DNA from: Marchantia polymorpha subsp. ruderalis
Taxonomy: Eukaryota > Streptophyta > Marchantiopsida > Marchantiales > Marchantiaceae
NCBI GenBank assembly: GCA_037833965.1
Contig: AP031354.1
Span: 20,376,001 to 20,440,000, forward strand
DNA: 64,000 bases
Direction: 5' to 3'
Shown: positions 41,388 through 52,053 of the stretch, piece by piece
Layout: every line of letters begins with the position of its first letter
Position numbering within the stretch: position 1 is the stretch's first letter
Notes under the pieces: model-generated
The model's input: the letters and a program-made list of their open reading frames with translations, nothing else
Told to the model about the DNA's origin: nothing
The model's database searches: none
Made by a program: the position numbers and the translations under genes

Positions 41388-44300
41388 TGTGGTAACACAC
41401 TTTTTGTTTTTTTTGCAGAATTTAAACAATTTTAGAAAACTAGTACCAAAGCAGTGTTTGTAGCTAGAGAAGGGTACGCTAAATAGAGTGGATTGATGAG
41501 ATCGTCACGAGGGCACAAAGAATCACGTAGTCGGATGTACCAACGCCAACGTCTTCGGCGCCTTCGGCAAAAGCTCCTTTTTGAGGTGTCTCTACTCACG
41601 CGCCTCTAGCGTATAAGGAAGCTACGCTTCCGGCGCAGACACCTCAGGAGGAGGTTTTGCTAAAGACGTCAGGAGAAGGGCCCGGACCTCTAAAGGCATC
41701 CGACCATGAGTGCGCCTTCGGCGAAGCGCCGCTAGCGCGGAAAGGGAAAAACCTTCATAACAATCGGGATACACGGTAGATCCAGTTGGTTGAAGTTGCC
41801 TTAGAAAGAGCGCGGGACACTCGTTCTAACGAGTCCAAGAGCGTCGGAGATGGACCAGGAATGGAGAAGTTATGAGCGTCGGAAAACTCGTAGCCGGACA
41901 TGCGCCGTTCGCGCTAGGGTTCACAGCCGGAAAGGATTCCCGTACGCCCTCGGCGATGCGCCTTCGGTGGAATCACGCGCTCATAGGAGGAAACCCACTC
42001 AGAGTCGGAAGCGCCTTTGGCGGCGGTCCATGGAAGGAAAGCGCCGGTCGGATGTACGTCTCCGACGTGGCGCTGACAGCCGGATGCGCTGGCATGAGTT
42101 GCGCTGGCGGAAATGCGCCGGCAGCAACGGACGAGGCATAAAGGACAAAATAGGCGGTACGACTGCGCGCCGGCGTAATTCGATCCGACTGGATGTGCGC
42201 CTCCAGCAAGGCGCCGACGGATAATGAACGCACCAGCGGCGACACGCCTCCGGAGAAGGGCGGGTTAGGAAAAGACAACAGGGTCGACGTATACCCTGCA
42301 GCGGACTCGAGTCCGGAAGGTGGCGGCGGCGGGAGAATTCAACGTTTAAGCATGCGAATGCGCGCAATGCGGAGACGTGAATTCGCGCATGCAAAGGGCG
42401 AACCGTTAAGCCGTATAGCCGACTGCGTACGTTGCAACCAGTAAGAACGTTGGACGTTCTTGAAATCGGAGAAGAAAAGACTGCACTCCAGTCTCATTCT
42501 CTCATTCTTGGCTTTGCGATTTCCAGTTCCAAGATAACGCGCAAGGGCGGAGCGACCTGCAGTGAGAGTAGAGAGTGCGGAAACGAGTTGCGCAAGGATC
42601 TTGGCGGACCTTGAAAGAATTGGGAGTAGCGATCTTGAACGAGCGCAGAGAGAGTGAGCAGTCAGTGCTTGAGTGGCCGACGCGCAGTGGCGATTGTGAG
42701 AGAGCGAGCGAAAGGGAGAACGTTTGTGTGTGTGCAGGCAACGCAATGTCGAAGGTTCCCCAGCTGCGAGTGTCTCCACTCAGGGTGCCGCAGATCGGTC
42801 TACGCGCATTTCAAGATGTGCTGTTGAGGCTGAAGCTCGATTTTCTCCTATGGGGGTGGAATTGGACATGTCCGGAGATGGTGCGCGAGTATCTGCAAGA
42901 GAGACACAAGCCTTCTCGCGGATTTCGCCCACACCCAGAGAGATGGGACATTTGCAATTGGGCGCAGGTGTTGGGCAGGTGTGCCGGCGAGGAAGGGGAT
43001 CTCCTCTTCGAGGCCGACAGCGTGAAGGTGTCCCAGGAGGAAGAAGTCTCTTACAATGAGCTCTTCAAGGTGGCTAGACATCCCAAGAACGGTTTCCGGA
43101 CACGGGATTACAAGGATCGATTGCGGAGAAATGTCGCGACGGCATTGCTGCAGATATTGCAGCCGACCAAGACCGCTTACATGCATGGTTGGCAGGTAGA
43201 GTTCGTGGAGCTAGTGCTGTCAGGAGCTCCGGTGCATTGGGCACGGCTCCTGTGGAAGGTGACGCGCCAACATGCGCAAGAAGAGAGGGGAGGAACCCTC
43301 AATCATCTATCGCCTTACTTAATCGTGTTTTACCGGGCGATGGGATGTTTGACGAATGCTGAGAAAACTCGGTTTCCGCAGCTGACCCGGACTTATCCAG
43401 GTAGATATTCGAGGGAGGCCGAAGTAGACACGGATCCGGACGAGGAACCTGCCAGTACGCCTCCGGCTCCGGCTCCAGCAAGGGCAGCAGAAGAACGTCG
43501 AAGTGAGCGCATTCCGCGAAAGCGGAAGTGGGATGAGAGACCTGAGGACAGGCAGCCGGAAGTGCCAGCTGCGCCGACTCGTGGTCGGCCCACCCCCGAG
43601 CCTCACAGTCGACCAAAACAGAGGGCACGCAAAATGCCAACTGTTACTGAGGAGACCAGGCGAACTCCGACCCGGCGGAATCTCACACAGGAAGAGATAA
43701 TCGCTCAGATCCTAGGGAAGACGGCAGAAACCTCTGCACAGAAGGCACCACGGCCTTCGGGAGGAGATGGACGGACTGACAGCCGGCCGACTGCGAGTCG
43801 GATGACTGAAGGTCGACAAGCGGAAGGAAGGCCAACTGAACGGCGCGTTGAACCGGACAGCAGGCCGGAAGCAGAAGAGAGTTTGGCTGACGAGCCAACA
43901 ATCCTCAGAGGGTCGTCTTCGGCGGAAGGCACTTCTGGAAGAACGCCACCAACAAGCAGGCCAAGTGGAGTCAAGACGCGCAGGGTATATCCGACTCCCA
44001 GTCGGACAACTGCTGGTCGGCCGACTGCGAGTCGGACAACAGAGAGTCAGTCGGATTCGCCGACTGCGAGACGGATGGGGCCAACGACGAGTGTGCGGAC
44101 GCCTTCGGCGGACGCACCTTCAGCAAGGACACCTCCCGCGCAGATTGCGCCGGAAGGACAGGCAGCAGAAGCGGGCGGTGCAAGAGTGACAAAAGTCACT
44201 GCGGCGTCGACCCCTTCACAAACCGAAGATCGAGCCGGAACAGGGGCTCAAGCAGTGGGATCTCCCACTGCCATGGATATTTTAGCAGGCAGTGGAGCAG

Positions 44301-46263
44301 CAGTCGCAGCGGAAGCTGCTGCGCGCCACAGTTCCAGGGAGTCGCCAAGGGATTCGGTGGCGACTGAAATCCTCGAGACTGAGGATGATACGAGCTCGGA
44401 AGAGCAAGAAGCGGATTCGGTGCAAAAAACGCCAACAGGGGTGCTGTGCGAACAGATAGTTCCACTCCTGCGATATCTGGATCGCAAGACATCCAAATAC
44501 GCAAGTGCCTTAAAACCGCTGTCTTATGTGGAGACAATCAGGCGAAGGACGAGGAGCAAGGTGGCAAGGTGGGCCTCTAGGTGCCAAGTATATGTGGATA
44601 GGAACACCGCCCTCCGACAACACCTGGCGGTCACCCAGAAGCTATACCAAGCCTTGCAGCAGCAGAAGGAGGATGCGGCGACGAAGAGTCAGGCGGATGC
44701 CGAACTAATACGGGCAAAGATCGAGTCGGAATTGCAGGAGGAGCGGAGACAGAACAAAGTCCTAGCAGCCGAGCTTGCGCGCCAGACGCGCGCCTTAGAA
44801 GAAAGTCAAAGAGCCCGCAAGGAGGATGAGGAGTTGTTGTGCAACTTGCAATCCGAGTGCTCGGAATTGAGGGCACAACGTGCGGGATTGGAAATGCAGC
44901 TGGCAGAGGTGGAGAGCAGCTGCAGGGCACGAGGAGAGTTGGCGGCACGGGTGACTCGTTGTCTAAACGGATACACCCATTGGGAGGTGGCAGCTCAAGA
45001 GAGGGTTACACTCCGGGAGTTCGAGCTTCGGGCGGCGGCCTTGACGGAAGGTGACAGTCGGAGTCGGCGGCGAGTGGCGAGAAAATTAGAAACCTTCTTG
45101 TCGGGTGCGCGCGACACTATGGCGCACTTGCAGTCGGAAGTCACCACAGCGCTCCGACGCCTGGGGTTACGCAGCCGGTCGGAACACTGGCAAGGTAGAG
45201 ATAGTAAGCGGAGCAGTCCGGCGCGCAGGAGGCGCAGCACCGGATGTGCTGAGTGCAGTAGAGTAGTTTGGTTTCGCGCAAATGCTGCGAATGGTAGATA
45301 GGATAGCGTAGTGCTAGTTAGGATCTTTTGAGAGTATAAAGTAGATCAAGGCGTTTTGCCTTGGGACTCTTCCAGTTTCGGAAGTGCAGATCAGGAACTC
45401 ACTTTCTTGGCGTGTTTGTGCATTTGGTCCTGGCACCACGTAGAGAAGCTGCAGCATAGCGAAGTTACCGTATGTTGTAGTTGAAGGCCTTCGGCTGAAT
45501 GTTCAGAGCTAGCACCCGGTTAGAGACTTGAGTAGTGCGGATCTGCACCTGCGGGTGATTTCTGATGCTCAGAGCCGGCTGCGAGTTAGATACTTGAACA
45601 GTTCCCCCTTACTCCTTCGAGTGACATATCCTGATTGTACTCCTACGGGAAGTTTCCCCTGAATGCCAATGTGAAGTTTCATTACTTCGTGTAAACCTTG
45701 GTTTGTAATTCAGGTTGTGTGTGTGTTACTGGATCGTGTTTTCAGTAAGTTCTCAGTCGGGTCTGCACTCCCTGCGTTTTGTGTGATAGTCGAGGGTGAC
45801 GTCCACGGCGTACGTAGAGGCTTCGTTCCGAAGTGAGAAGTCCAGTCCGGGTACCCCCGCTAGTTCTTGGCGGAAGGGCAGTAAAAGCCGGAGTGGGAGG
45901 CACTTCCTGCAGAACCTCTGAGTGAACTTGCGAGACACTTTCCTCCTGAAATCCGAAGCGGAGGTCCTGACCGACCTCCGAGTTGTGCTTTTTTTGCCAG
46001 TTTCAGGTGTGTGTGTGTGTGTGTGTGTTGAGTGACCACGCTGTACCGTGCATCCTCCGAGCATCCTCCGAGTTGAGATCCTCCTCCGAGTCGAGCCTCC
46101 GAGTCGAGCACTGCAGTATTTCTGGGAGTGACAGTCGCCTAGAATTCAAACTCTACAAAAGTCTGTTAAACGTGACACTTTTACTCTGTGTGTTGCCTCT
46201 GTCCCTGTGGGTTCGATCTTTTTACCACCATACTGCAGTTTTAGCCTTTGGTGGGTTATTACA
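41388..46263 (+). mobile_element. A LTR 2 (4876 bp)
   Basis: Shared by both internal copies: 3' LTR of the first, 5' LTR of the second. TATAAA at 45335-45340, GT repeat at 46007-46028. It differs from LTR 1 by one T in the initial run and a few substitutions. No supported gene other than the 908-codon ORF. Confidence 0.93.
42575..45301 (+). CDS. LTR-encoded coiled-coil protein (A LTR 2, intact)
   Basis: Same 908-codon frame as in LTR 1, with one amino-acid difference near the C-terminus (Arg instead of Met in the basic ARRRRSTG motif). The conserved internal start is the ATG at 42746. A CAG preceded by a GT/T-rich run ends 7 nt before it (42722-42738) and looks like a splice acceptor. As part of a 3' LTR it could be translated from a spliced or internally initiated RNA of copy 1. 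Confidence 0.75.
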   Translation: MRKRVAQGSWRTLKELGVAILNERRESEQSVLEWPTRSGDCERASERENVCVCAGNAMSKVPQLRVSPLRVPQIGLRAFQDVLLRLKLDFLLWGWNWTCPEMVREYLQERHKPSRGFRPHPERWDICNWAQVLGRCAGEEGDLLFEADSVKVSQEEEVSYNELFKVARHPKNGFRTRDYKDRLRRNVATALLQILQPTKTAYMHGWQVEFVELVLSGAPVHWARLLWKVTRQHAQEERGGTLNHLSPYLIVFYRAMGCLTNAEKTRFPQLTRTYPGRYSREAEVDTDPDEEPASTPPAPAPARAAEERRSERIPRKRKWDERPEDRQPEVPAAPTRGRPTPEPHSRPKQRARKMPTVTEETRRTPTRRNLTQEEIIAQILGKTAETSAQKAPRPSGGDGRTDSRPTASRMTEGRQAEGRPTERRVEPDSRPEAEESLADEPTILRGSSSAEGTSGRTPPTSRPSGVKTRRVYPTPSRTTAGRPTASRTTESQSDSPTARRMGPTTSVRTPSADAPSARTPPAQIAPEGQAAEAGGARVTKVTAASTPSQTEDRAGTGAQAVGSPTAMDILAGSGAAVAAEAAARHSSRESPRDSVATEILETEDDTSSEEQEADSVQKTPTGVLCEQIVPLLRYLDRKTSKYASALKPLSYVETIRRRTRSKVARWASRCQVYVDRNTALRQHLAVTQKLYQALQQQKEDAATKSQADAELIRAKIESELQEERRQNKVLAAELARQTRALEESQRARKEDEELLCNLQSECSELRAQRAGLEMQLAEVESSCRARGELAARVTRCLNGYTHWEVAAQERVTLREFELRAAALTEGDSRSRRRVARKLETFLSGARDTMAHLQSEVTTALRRLGLRSRSEHWQGRDSKRSSPARRRRSTGCAECSRVVWFRANAANGR

Positions 46264-46303
46264 TAAGGAGCCGACAACTTCTTTTTGGCGCCGCTGCCGG
46301 GGA
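46264..46303 (+). promoter_or_regulatory. A copy 2 spacer and primer-binding site
   Basis: Same 22-nt spacer (46264-46285) and TGGCGCCGCTGCCGGGGA (46286-46303) as copy 1. Confidence 0.75.
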
Positions 46304-46346
46304 CAGTGCGTCAACACCAGAATACTTGAGCAGCAATGCTCGGTGA

Positions 46347-49175
46347 ATGTCGACGAGCGATAGTGTGGGAAACCTGAGTGCGAGAGCCACACGGAAACTC
46401 CGTCGAGATTCAGAAAAAGCCGTGGAAACAAAACGGCGAACTAAAAAGAAGACCCCCGGTGAGGACTCTGCAGAAAGATCGCCATCACCGACTACTGGAA
46501 GACAAAGGCGTTCCAGTTCACCTACCGAGAGCATTGAGCTAACAGTTCTATTGGACATCCCTCCGACGGGAACTCTTCCTGAGTTTGGCCAACCTAGGAT
46601 CAGTCCGTCGACAGGATCATCGATGGCAGAACATCAAGCCAATCTCCGCCAGGTGTTTTCCCAACCTACCACCAAACATTCGTATCCAAGATACACGGGA
46701 ACGGGCGACGACGATGATGCAGATTCATACATAAAGCTCTTCGAGTCTGTCTCCATCGCCAATCGTGAGACCAGTGATGAAGACAGACTACGAATCTTTC
46801 CTAGCCTGCTACGCAGACGAGCGCGTAGCTGGTACAACCATGAGAGCACCGACCCCACTGGCATCCGGACCTGGGCTCAGCTCAAGGAAAAGTTTCTGAG
46901 GCGGTTCCGCGAACTCGGATATGACAGTCGAGTTCTGACCCGGCTTCGAAATCTTCGACGCGAGCGGAAGGAGAATCTTCGAGACTACACTGAGAGATTC
47001 CAAGACCTCCTAGATCGAATTCCGAAGACAGGCCCAGGAGAACCATACTCGGTACAACAGGCAGTGGATTGGTATGTGACAGGGCTCTCAAGAGAAATGG
47101 AGACCTTCTGTAGGAGAGGCAAGACTGACACAATCCAAGATGTGATAGCTTCCGCGGAGACCTTTGAGACGTCAACCCTTGACACTCGAAGACGCGACCG
47201 ACGGTCGACGAAGAAGAAGTCGCAAGGCGGACGCCGGAAGAGAAGGAACTCGCCTTCCTCGACAGAAGAATCAAGCTCCTCCGAATCAAGTTCTTCCTCG
47301 GAAGAGGAAGAGGACTCGTCATCTTCAGAAGAAGAAAGACGGAAGAAGAAACGCAGTGCGATCAAGAAGAAGGATCGAGGTAAGGGAATCCCAGTGCAGA
47401 CTCAAGGGGACATCGCAGCCAAGGTAGACAACCTGGTGAAGAATTTTGCGGACCTGAAAGTTCATGTAGTGGGAGGCCAAGACCGACGTAAATCACCTGC
47501 GAGGCAACGAGCGAATCTCTGGTGTACTACGTGCGGACAGGTGGGACATGCCAACAAGGAGTGCATGTCCGCGCGGCCATCTTACCCAGTGAATGCGGTC
47601 GAATGGGCACCACAGTGGGAGAACCCCATGTATTATGCTGAGCCACCTATGTATTATGCTGAGCAGGTTGAGGACACCGCCTACTCGGTACAGACAGCTC
47701 CAGCTACAACTCCGAACCCACCGGTGCATATACCGCGCTTTGTTCCGAGGGAAATGGCGGGTACACTCCCACCAAGACGCATGGCACCTCCAGGCAATCA
47801 CAACCGACCTCGACCACAATTCGATGGTTGCTACAACTGCGGAGACATGGGGCATTACGCGCCAAGCTGTCCCCACCCGAGGAAGCCAATGGGGTATGCA
47901 CCGTTGTGCAGCAATTGCAAGAAGTCTGGACACACAGTAGCCGAATGTGATCAGCCCCAACTCCCTAGGCCAGCAGTGCGTTTCGTATCAACACCTGGCA
48001 AGGAAGAAGTGCAGGTCAACCAGGTAGAACTGAGTCTGGACCCAGATGAAGGAAACGAAGTATGGCCAGAGGAAGAAGTGATGTGCGGTCGGGTAGAAAC
48101 CCGAAGTTCGAAGAGGAGGGGAGAAGGTCACGAGGACACTCGCCGCCTCGAGCGTAGAGAAGAGAGAAGGAAGTCTAAAGAAGATAGAGAAGGCCAAAGA
48201 AGGAGGCCGGGTACACCTCCGGCTATGAGAAACACCCAGCCGGAGCAGAACTCAGAAAAGGCGGACAGGTATTCGGAAGAGTCCCGGACTCGAGATTACC
48301 TTCCGGACATCAAAGATGAGGTGAGTCACCTCATCAAGGAAGCACTGGGCGCCGGAATGACATCCGACGACCGGAAGGCGGTTAGGCCCCCTACACCCCT
48401 TCCGACCGCGAGTACAGGGAAACTTCCGGCTGTGACTTCCAACACTTCCTACGACATAGTGAAAGACATGGGGAGCCAGAGGGCAAATATTTCCTTCCAC
48501 CAGTTGTTGGAAGACAATAAGACGTACAGGAGGATGCTGATGCTTTCGTTGCGCCGACCACGCAAACCCCGAAAAGAGAAACTTCCGGCTGTGTACAGAG
48601 TGGAAGGAGGAGACCTGGGACCTCCAGAGATCGAGGTAGAGATCGGAGGCTGCGTCATACAGAAGGTACCAGTGGACTCCGGCTCGGGCGTGAATATCAT
48701 GACCGAGGAGACAGCGAACTCCTTGGGATTCCAGACCTTCGAACCTACATCCCGAGTATTGCGACTGGCCGATCAAACACGCAGAATGCCACTAGGAATG
48801 TTGAGCAATGTGAGAACCAACATTGGAGGAGTGGACTTTCAACTGTCCTACATAATACTGCAACCTCTGATGAAGAAAGGTTATGATGTGCTGCTTGGCA
48901 GACCGTGGCTATACGATGCCAAAGCAAGGTGTGACTGGAGTAGGAAGAGATTACAGTTCCGTAGCCCTGCGGACCCTCCGACTGTCATTACCGTACCATG
49001 GACCAAGGTACCCCATGAGGGCGAAACACCTTCCACCACCTCCGGTTACACAACCGGAGGGGAGACCAGCTCATCATGCACTTCCGAGACCGAAACGTCG
49101 GAGGAATTTGTGGGCTACGTCACTTGCTGCTCCATTGAGGAGGAAGGAGACGAGGTGTATCCGGATGACGAATAG
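46347..49175 (+). CDS. gag: A gag-protease, copy 2 (942 aa)
   Basis: Intact. Domain order as in copy 1: capsid domain, Ser/Glu linker, three CCHC knuckles, DSGSG protease. It has Glu in MAEHQ and Gln in PVQTQ where copy 1 has Lys in both. It ends in TAG (49173-49175) with CAACTA following. Confidence 0.95.
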   Translation: MSTSDSVGNLSARATRKLRRDSEKAVETKRRTKKKTPGEDSAERSPSPTTGRQRRSSSPTESIELTVLLDIPPTGTLPEFGQPRISPSTGSSMAEHQANLRQVFSQPTTKHSYPRYTGTGDDDDADSYIKLFESVSIANRETSDEDRLRIFPSLLRRRARSWYNHESTDPTGIRTWAQLKEKFLRRFRELGYDSRVLTRLRNLRRERKENLRDYTERFQDLLDRIPKTGPGEPYSVQQAVDWYVTGLSREMETFCRRGKTDTIQDVIASAETFETSTLDTRRRDRRSTKKKSQGGRRKRRNSPSSTEESSSSESSSSSEEEEDSSSSEEERRKKKRSAIKKKDRGKGIPVQTQGDIAAKVDNLVKNFADLKVHVVGGQDRRKSPARQRANLWCTTCGQVGHANKECMSARPSYPVNAVEWAPQWENPMYYAEPPMYYAEQVEDTAYSVQTAPATTPNPPVHIPRFVPREMAGTLPPRRMAPPGNHNRPRPQFDGCYNCGDMGHYAPSCPHPRKPMGYAPLCSNCKKSGHTVAECDQPQLPRPAVRFVSTPGKEEVQVNQVELSLDPDEGNEVWPEEEVMCGRVETRSSKRRGEGHEDTRRLERREERRKSKEDREGQRRRPGTPPAMRNTQPEQNSEKADRYSEESRTRDYLPDIKDEVSHLIKEALGAGMTSDDRKAVRPPTPLPTASTGKLPAVTSNTSYDIVKDMGSQRANISFHQLLEDNKTYRRMLMLSLRRPRKPRKEKLPAVYRVEGGDLGPPEIEVEIGGCVIQKVPVDSGSGVNIMTEETANSLGFQTFEPTSRVLRLADQTRRMPLGMLSNVRTNIGGVDFQLSYIILQPLMKKGYDVLLGRPWLYDAKARCDWSRKRLQFRSPADPPTVITVPWTKVPHEGETPSTTSGYTTGGETSSSCTSETETSEEFVGYVTCCSIEEEGDEVYPDDE

Positions 49176-52016
49176 CAACTAGCAGCCGGACTGGGCAGAA
49201 GCGAGATCAGTCACACAGAGGGGATTGTTGACCCGAGTGATTGCTGCGAACTGCAACTCAGTCCAGGTAAAGGCTTGAAGGTGTCAAGCCAGGTACAAGG
49301 AGAAGAGTTGAACAGGGTACAGGCGTTTCTTCGCCAGTATGAGGATGTCTTCGCATGGAAGATTGAAGACATGAAAGGCATACCTGCAAGGTATGGAGAG
49401 CACAGAATCGACTTGTTGGACGAGGCAGTTCCGGTTCGCCAACGCCAGTACAGGCTCAACCCAAAATATTCATTATTGGTGAAGGACGAAATCGATAAGT
49501 ACCTAAGCGCAGGAATCATCTACCCGGTACTCAGTAGCGAGTGGGTGTCGCCTATCGTGATCGTGCCCAAGAAACTGACGGGTAAAATCCGGGTGTGCCA
49601 GGACTTCCGAAAGCTGAACGCAGCAACGAGGAAGGACCATCACCCTCTTCCTTTCACGGACTCTATTTTGGACCATGTAGCAGGGCATGAATGCTACAGC
49701 TTCCTAGACGGATTCTCCGGCTACAACCAGGTGTCTATTAGGGAACAGGACAAGGACAAAACAACCTTCACGACCGACTGGGGAACCTATGCTTATCACA
49801 AGATGCCGTTCGGTCTGTGCAACGCGCCAGCGACGTTCCAGCGGATGATGACAAACATCTTCCAAGAGCACCTGAGGAAGTTCCTAGAAATTTTCATCGA
49901 CGACTTTTGTGTCTTCGGTAAGAGGTCGGAGCACCTTAACCATCTTCGGCAAACGTTCGACAGATGTAGGGAGAGCAGCTTGTCCTTACACCCTGAGAAA
50001 TGTTTTTTCTTCATGACCAGCGGAATCCTGCTAGGGCACCGAGTTTCGTCCGATGGCATTGCAGTCGATGTAGAGAAGGTGAAGATTATTCTCGAACTGC
50101 AGCCGCCAACGAATCTGCGTGAGTTGAGGGCCTTCCTTGGCCATGTAGGTTATTACAGAAGGTTCATAAATATGTACGCCATCTTGGCAGCCGCTCTGAC
50201 GAAGCTGCTTAAGAAGGATGAACCCTATGTGTGGGGCAAAGAGCAACAGCTGGCCTTTGAAACGCTCAAAGCCAAACTGACGACTGCTCCGGTTCTGAGA
50301 AGTCCGGATTGGAACAGACCTTTCCATGTCTATGTAGACACGTCGGCGTTTGCAATCGGAGTGGTTCTCAGTCAGAAGAACGACAATAAGAAAGACTACC
50401 CGATTTACTTCGCGAGTCGTCAGTTGTCAGCAGCAGAGAAGAAGTACACGACAACTGAGAGGGAGGCGTTGGGAATGGTGTACTCCTGCAAGAAGTTCCG
50501 ACATTATTTGATCTGCTACGAGTTCGTGTTTCATGTAGATCATTACGCCTTACAGCACCTGGTGAAGAAGGCGGATCTGTCCGGACGAATTGCCAGGTGG
50601 GTACTACTGCTGCAAGAATTCACCTACACTGTACAGACACGGAAAGGCGTTCACCATGAGAACGCGGACTACCTCTCCCGACTATGGACCGAACCCATAG
50701 AGGAGGAAGTAGTGGATGATTTTCCCGACGAACAACTTTTTCAGTTGTCCGCCAGCCATGAGTCCAGGTACGCGGACTTATACAGGTTCCTGCTCACACT
50801 CCAATGTCCGGAAGGATTGGATGCAGAGCAGCGCACAGTCTTCGTTCATAAAGCGGGACCTTACCAGCTTCAACAAGGGGTCTTGTTCAAGAAAATGGCA
50901 GACGAGAGGTTGTGCAGATGCCTAGAGGAGTCCGAAGTCCCGCGAGTTGTCAAAGCCATGCACAAAGAAGACGCTGGTGGTCACTACGCCACCAGAAACA
51001 CAGTGACCAAAATTGTGAATGCAGGATACTGGTGGCCGACGATGTTCAAAGATGTACACGACTACGTTCGCAAATGCGACAGCTGCCAGAGGACGGGAAG
51101 GCCGACTCCGACCACGAGATGGCCTCTTACACCAATCATGCCATTGGCACCATTTGAAAAATGGGGGATCGACTTCGTGGGACCAATACAACCTGTCACT
51201 AAAGGCACGCGCAGGCGCTACATATTGGTAGCAACAGACTATGCGACCAAGATGGTGGAGGCAGAGGCCACAAGGCACGACGACGCAGCCGCAGTAGCAC
51301 GGTTCCTATTCGAATCAATCATCACACGCTACGGGTGCCCCCTAGAAATAGTCAGTGACAGAGGGACGCACTTTCTGAATCAGGTGATAGAGAGTTTGAC
51401 GCGGCACTTCCAGATTAAGCATCGAAAGACTACTCCATACAACCCCAAGGCAAATGGTCTGACAGAGAAGTCCAATGGATTACTCTGTAAGATACTCCTC
51501 AAGGTGACTGTAAACCATGCTCATGACTGGGACACCAAGCTACCGGCCGCCTTATGGGCATATAGAACGGCAGAAAAAGTCACCACCAGGCAAACACCTT
51601 ACTTCCTAGTTTATGGGCAGCATCCGATCTTACCCATCGAATTCGAGATACCTACCAAGAGGACCTTAGATCAGAGAAGGCTGGACGCGGAAGAAAGTCA
51701 GGCATATCGACTGCAAGAGGTAATGGCACTGGAGGAAAGACGTCAAGAGGCCGAAGATCGGACAAAGCAATTACAACTCAGGCGGAAGGAGAAGTACGAT
51801 CGAAGGCTCAAACCAGTACTGCTGGAGAAGGGCGACTTGGCTTTGCTATACGATAGCAGACATGCTAGATTTCCAGGCAAGCTCCACTTGAGGTGGATGG
51901 GACCTTACAAGGTGATAGAAGTTTTTCCAAATGGATCCATCCAACTCGCAGAACTGACGGGAGAATGGTTAGGCACCCGCGTGAACGGATGGCGTCTGAA
52001 GAAATACCACGTGTAA
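49176..52016 (+). CDS. pol: A RT-RNase H-integrase, copy 2
   Basis: Reads on in frame after TAG CAACTA (49173-49181). All catalytic residues are present: FIDDF, RNase H VDTS, integrase D, D, E. It keeps the conserved GYNQ (Gln at 49728-49730). With LTR 2 on its left (intact ORF) and LTR 3 on its right, this is the best candidate for a source copy in the window. Confidence 0.95.
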   Translation, partial: QLAAGLGRSEISHTEGIVDPSDCCELQLSPGKGLKVSSQVQGEELNRVQAFLRQYEDVFAWKIEDMKGIPARYGEHRIDLLDEAVPVRQRQYRLNPKYSLLVKDEIDKYLSAGIIYPVLSSEWVSPIVIVPKKLTGKIRVCQDFRKLNAATRKDHHPLPFTDSILDHVAGHECYSFLDGFSGYNQVSIREQDKDKTTFTTDWGTYAYHKMPFGLCNAPATFQRMMTNIFQEHLRKFLEIFIDDFCVFGKRSEHLNHLRQTFDRCRESSLSLHPEKCFFFMTSGILLGHRVSSDGIAVDVEKVKIILELQPPTNLRELRAFLGHVGYYRRFINMYAILAAALTKLLKKDEPYVWGKEQQLAFETLKAKLTTAPVLRSPDWNRPFHVYVDTSAFAIGVVLSQKNDNKKDYPIYFASRQLSAAEKKYTTTEREALGMVYSCKKFRHYLICYEFVFHVDHYALQHLVKKADLSGRIARWVLLLQEFTYTVQTRKGVHHENADYLSRLWTEPIEEEVVDDFPDEQLFQLSASHESRYADLYRFLLTLQCPEGLDAEQRTVFVHKAGPYQLQQGVLFKKMADERLCRCLEESEVPRVVKAMHKEDAGGHYATRNTVTKIVNAGYWWPTMFKDVHDYVRKCDSCQRTGRPTPTTRWPLTPIMPLAPFEKWGIDFVGPIQPVTKGTRRRYILVATDYATKMVEAEATRHDDAAAVARFLFESIITRYGCPLEIVSDRGTHFLNQVIESLTRHFQIKHRKTTPYNPKANGLTEKSNGLLCKILLKVTVNHAHDWDTKLPAALWAYRTAEKVTTRQTPYFLVYGQHPILPIEFEIPTKRTLDQRRLDAEESQAYRLQEVMALEERRQEAEDRTKQLQLRRKEKYDRRLKPVLLEKGDLALLYDSRHARFPGKLHLRWMGPYKVIEVFPNGSIQLAELTGEWLGTRVNGWRLKKYHV

Positions 52017-52053
52017 ATGTTCGCGTGGGCGCTCACAATTGAGGAGGGGGGCA

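Noticed and set aside
42575-45301. LTR ORF as an env gene
   Set aside because: No signal peptide, no hydrophobic segment and no glycoprotein features; the C-terminus is a soluble coiled coil with a basic tail.
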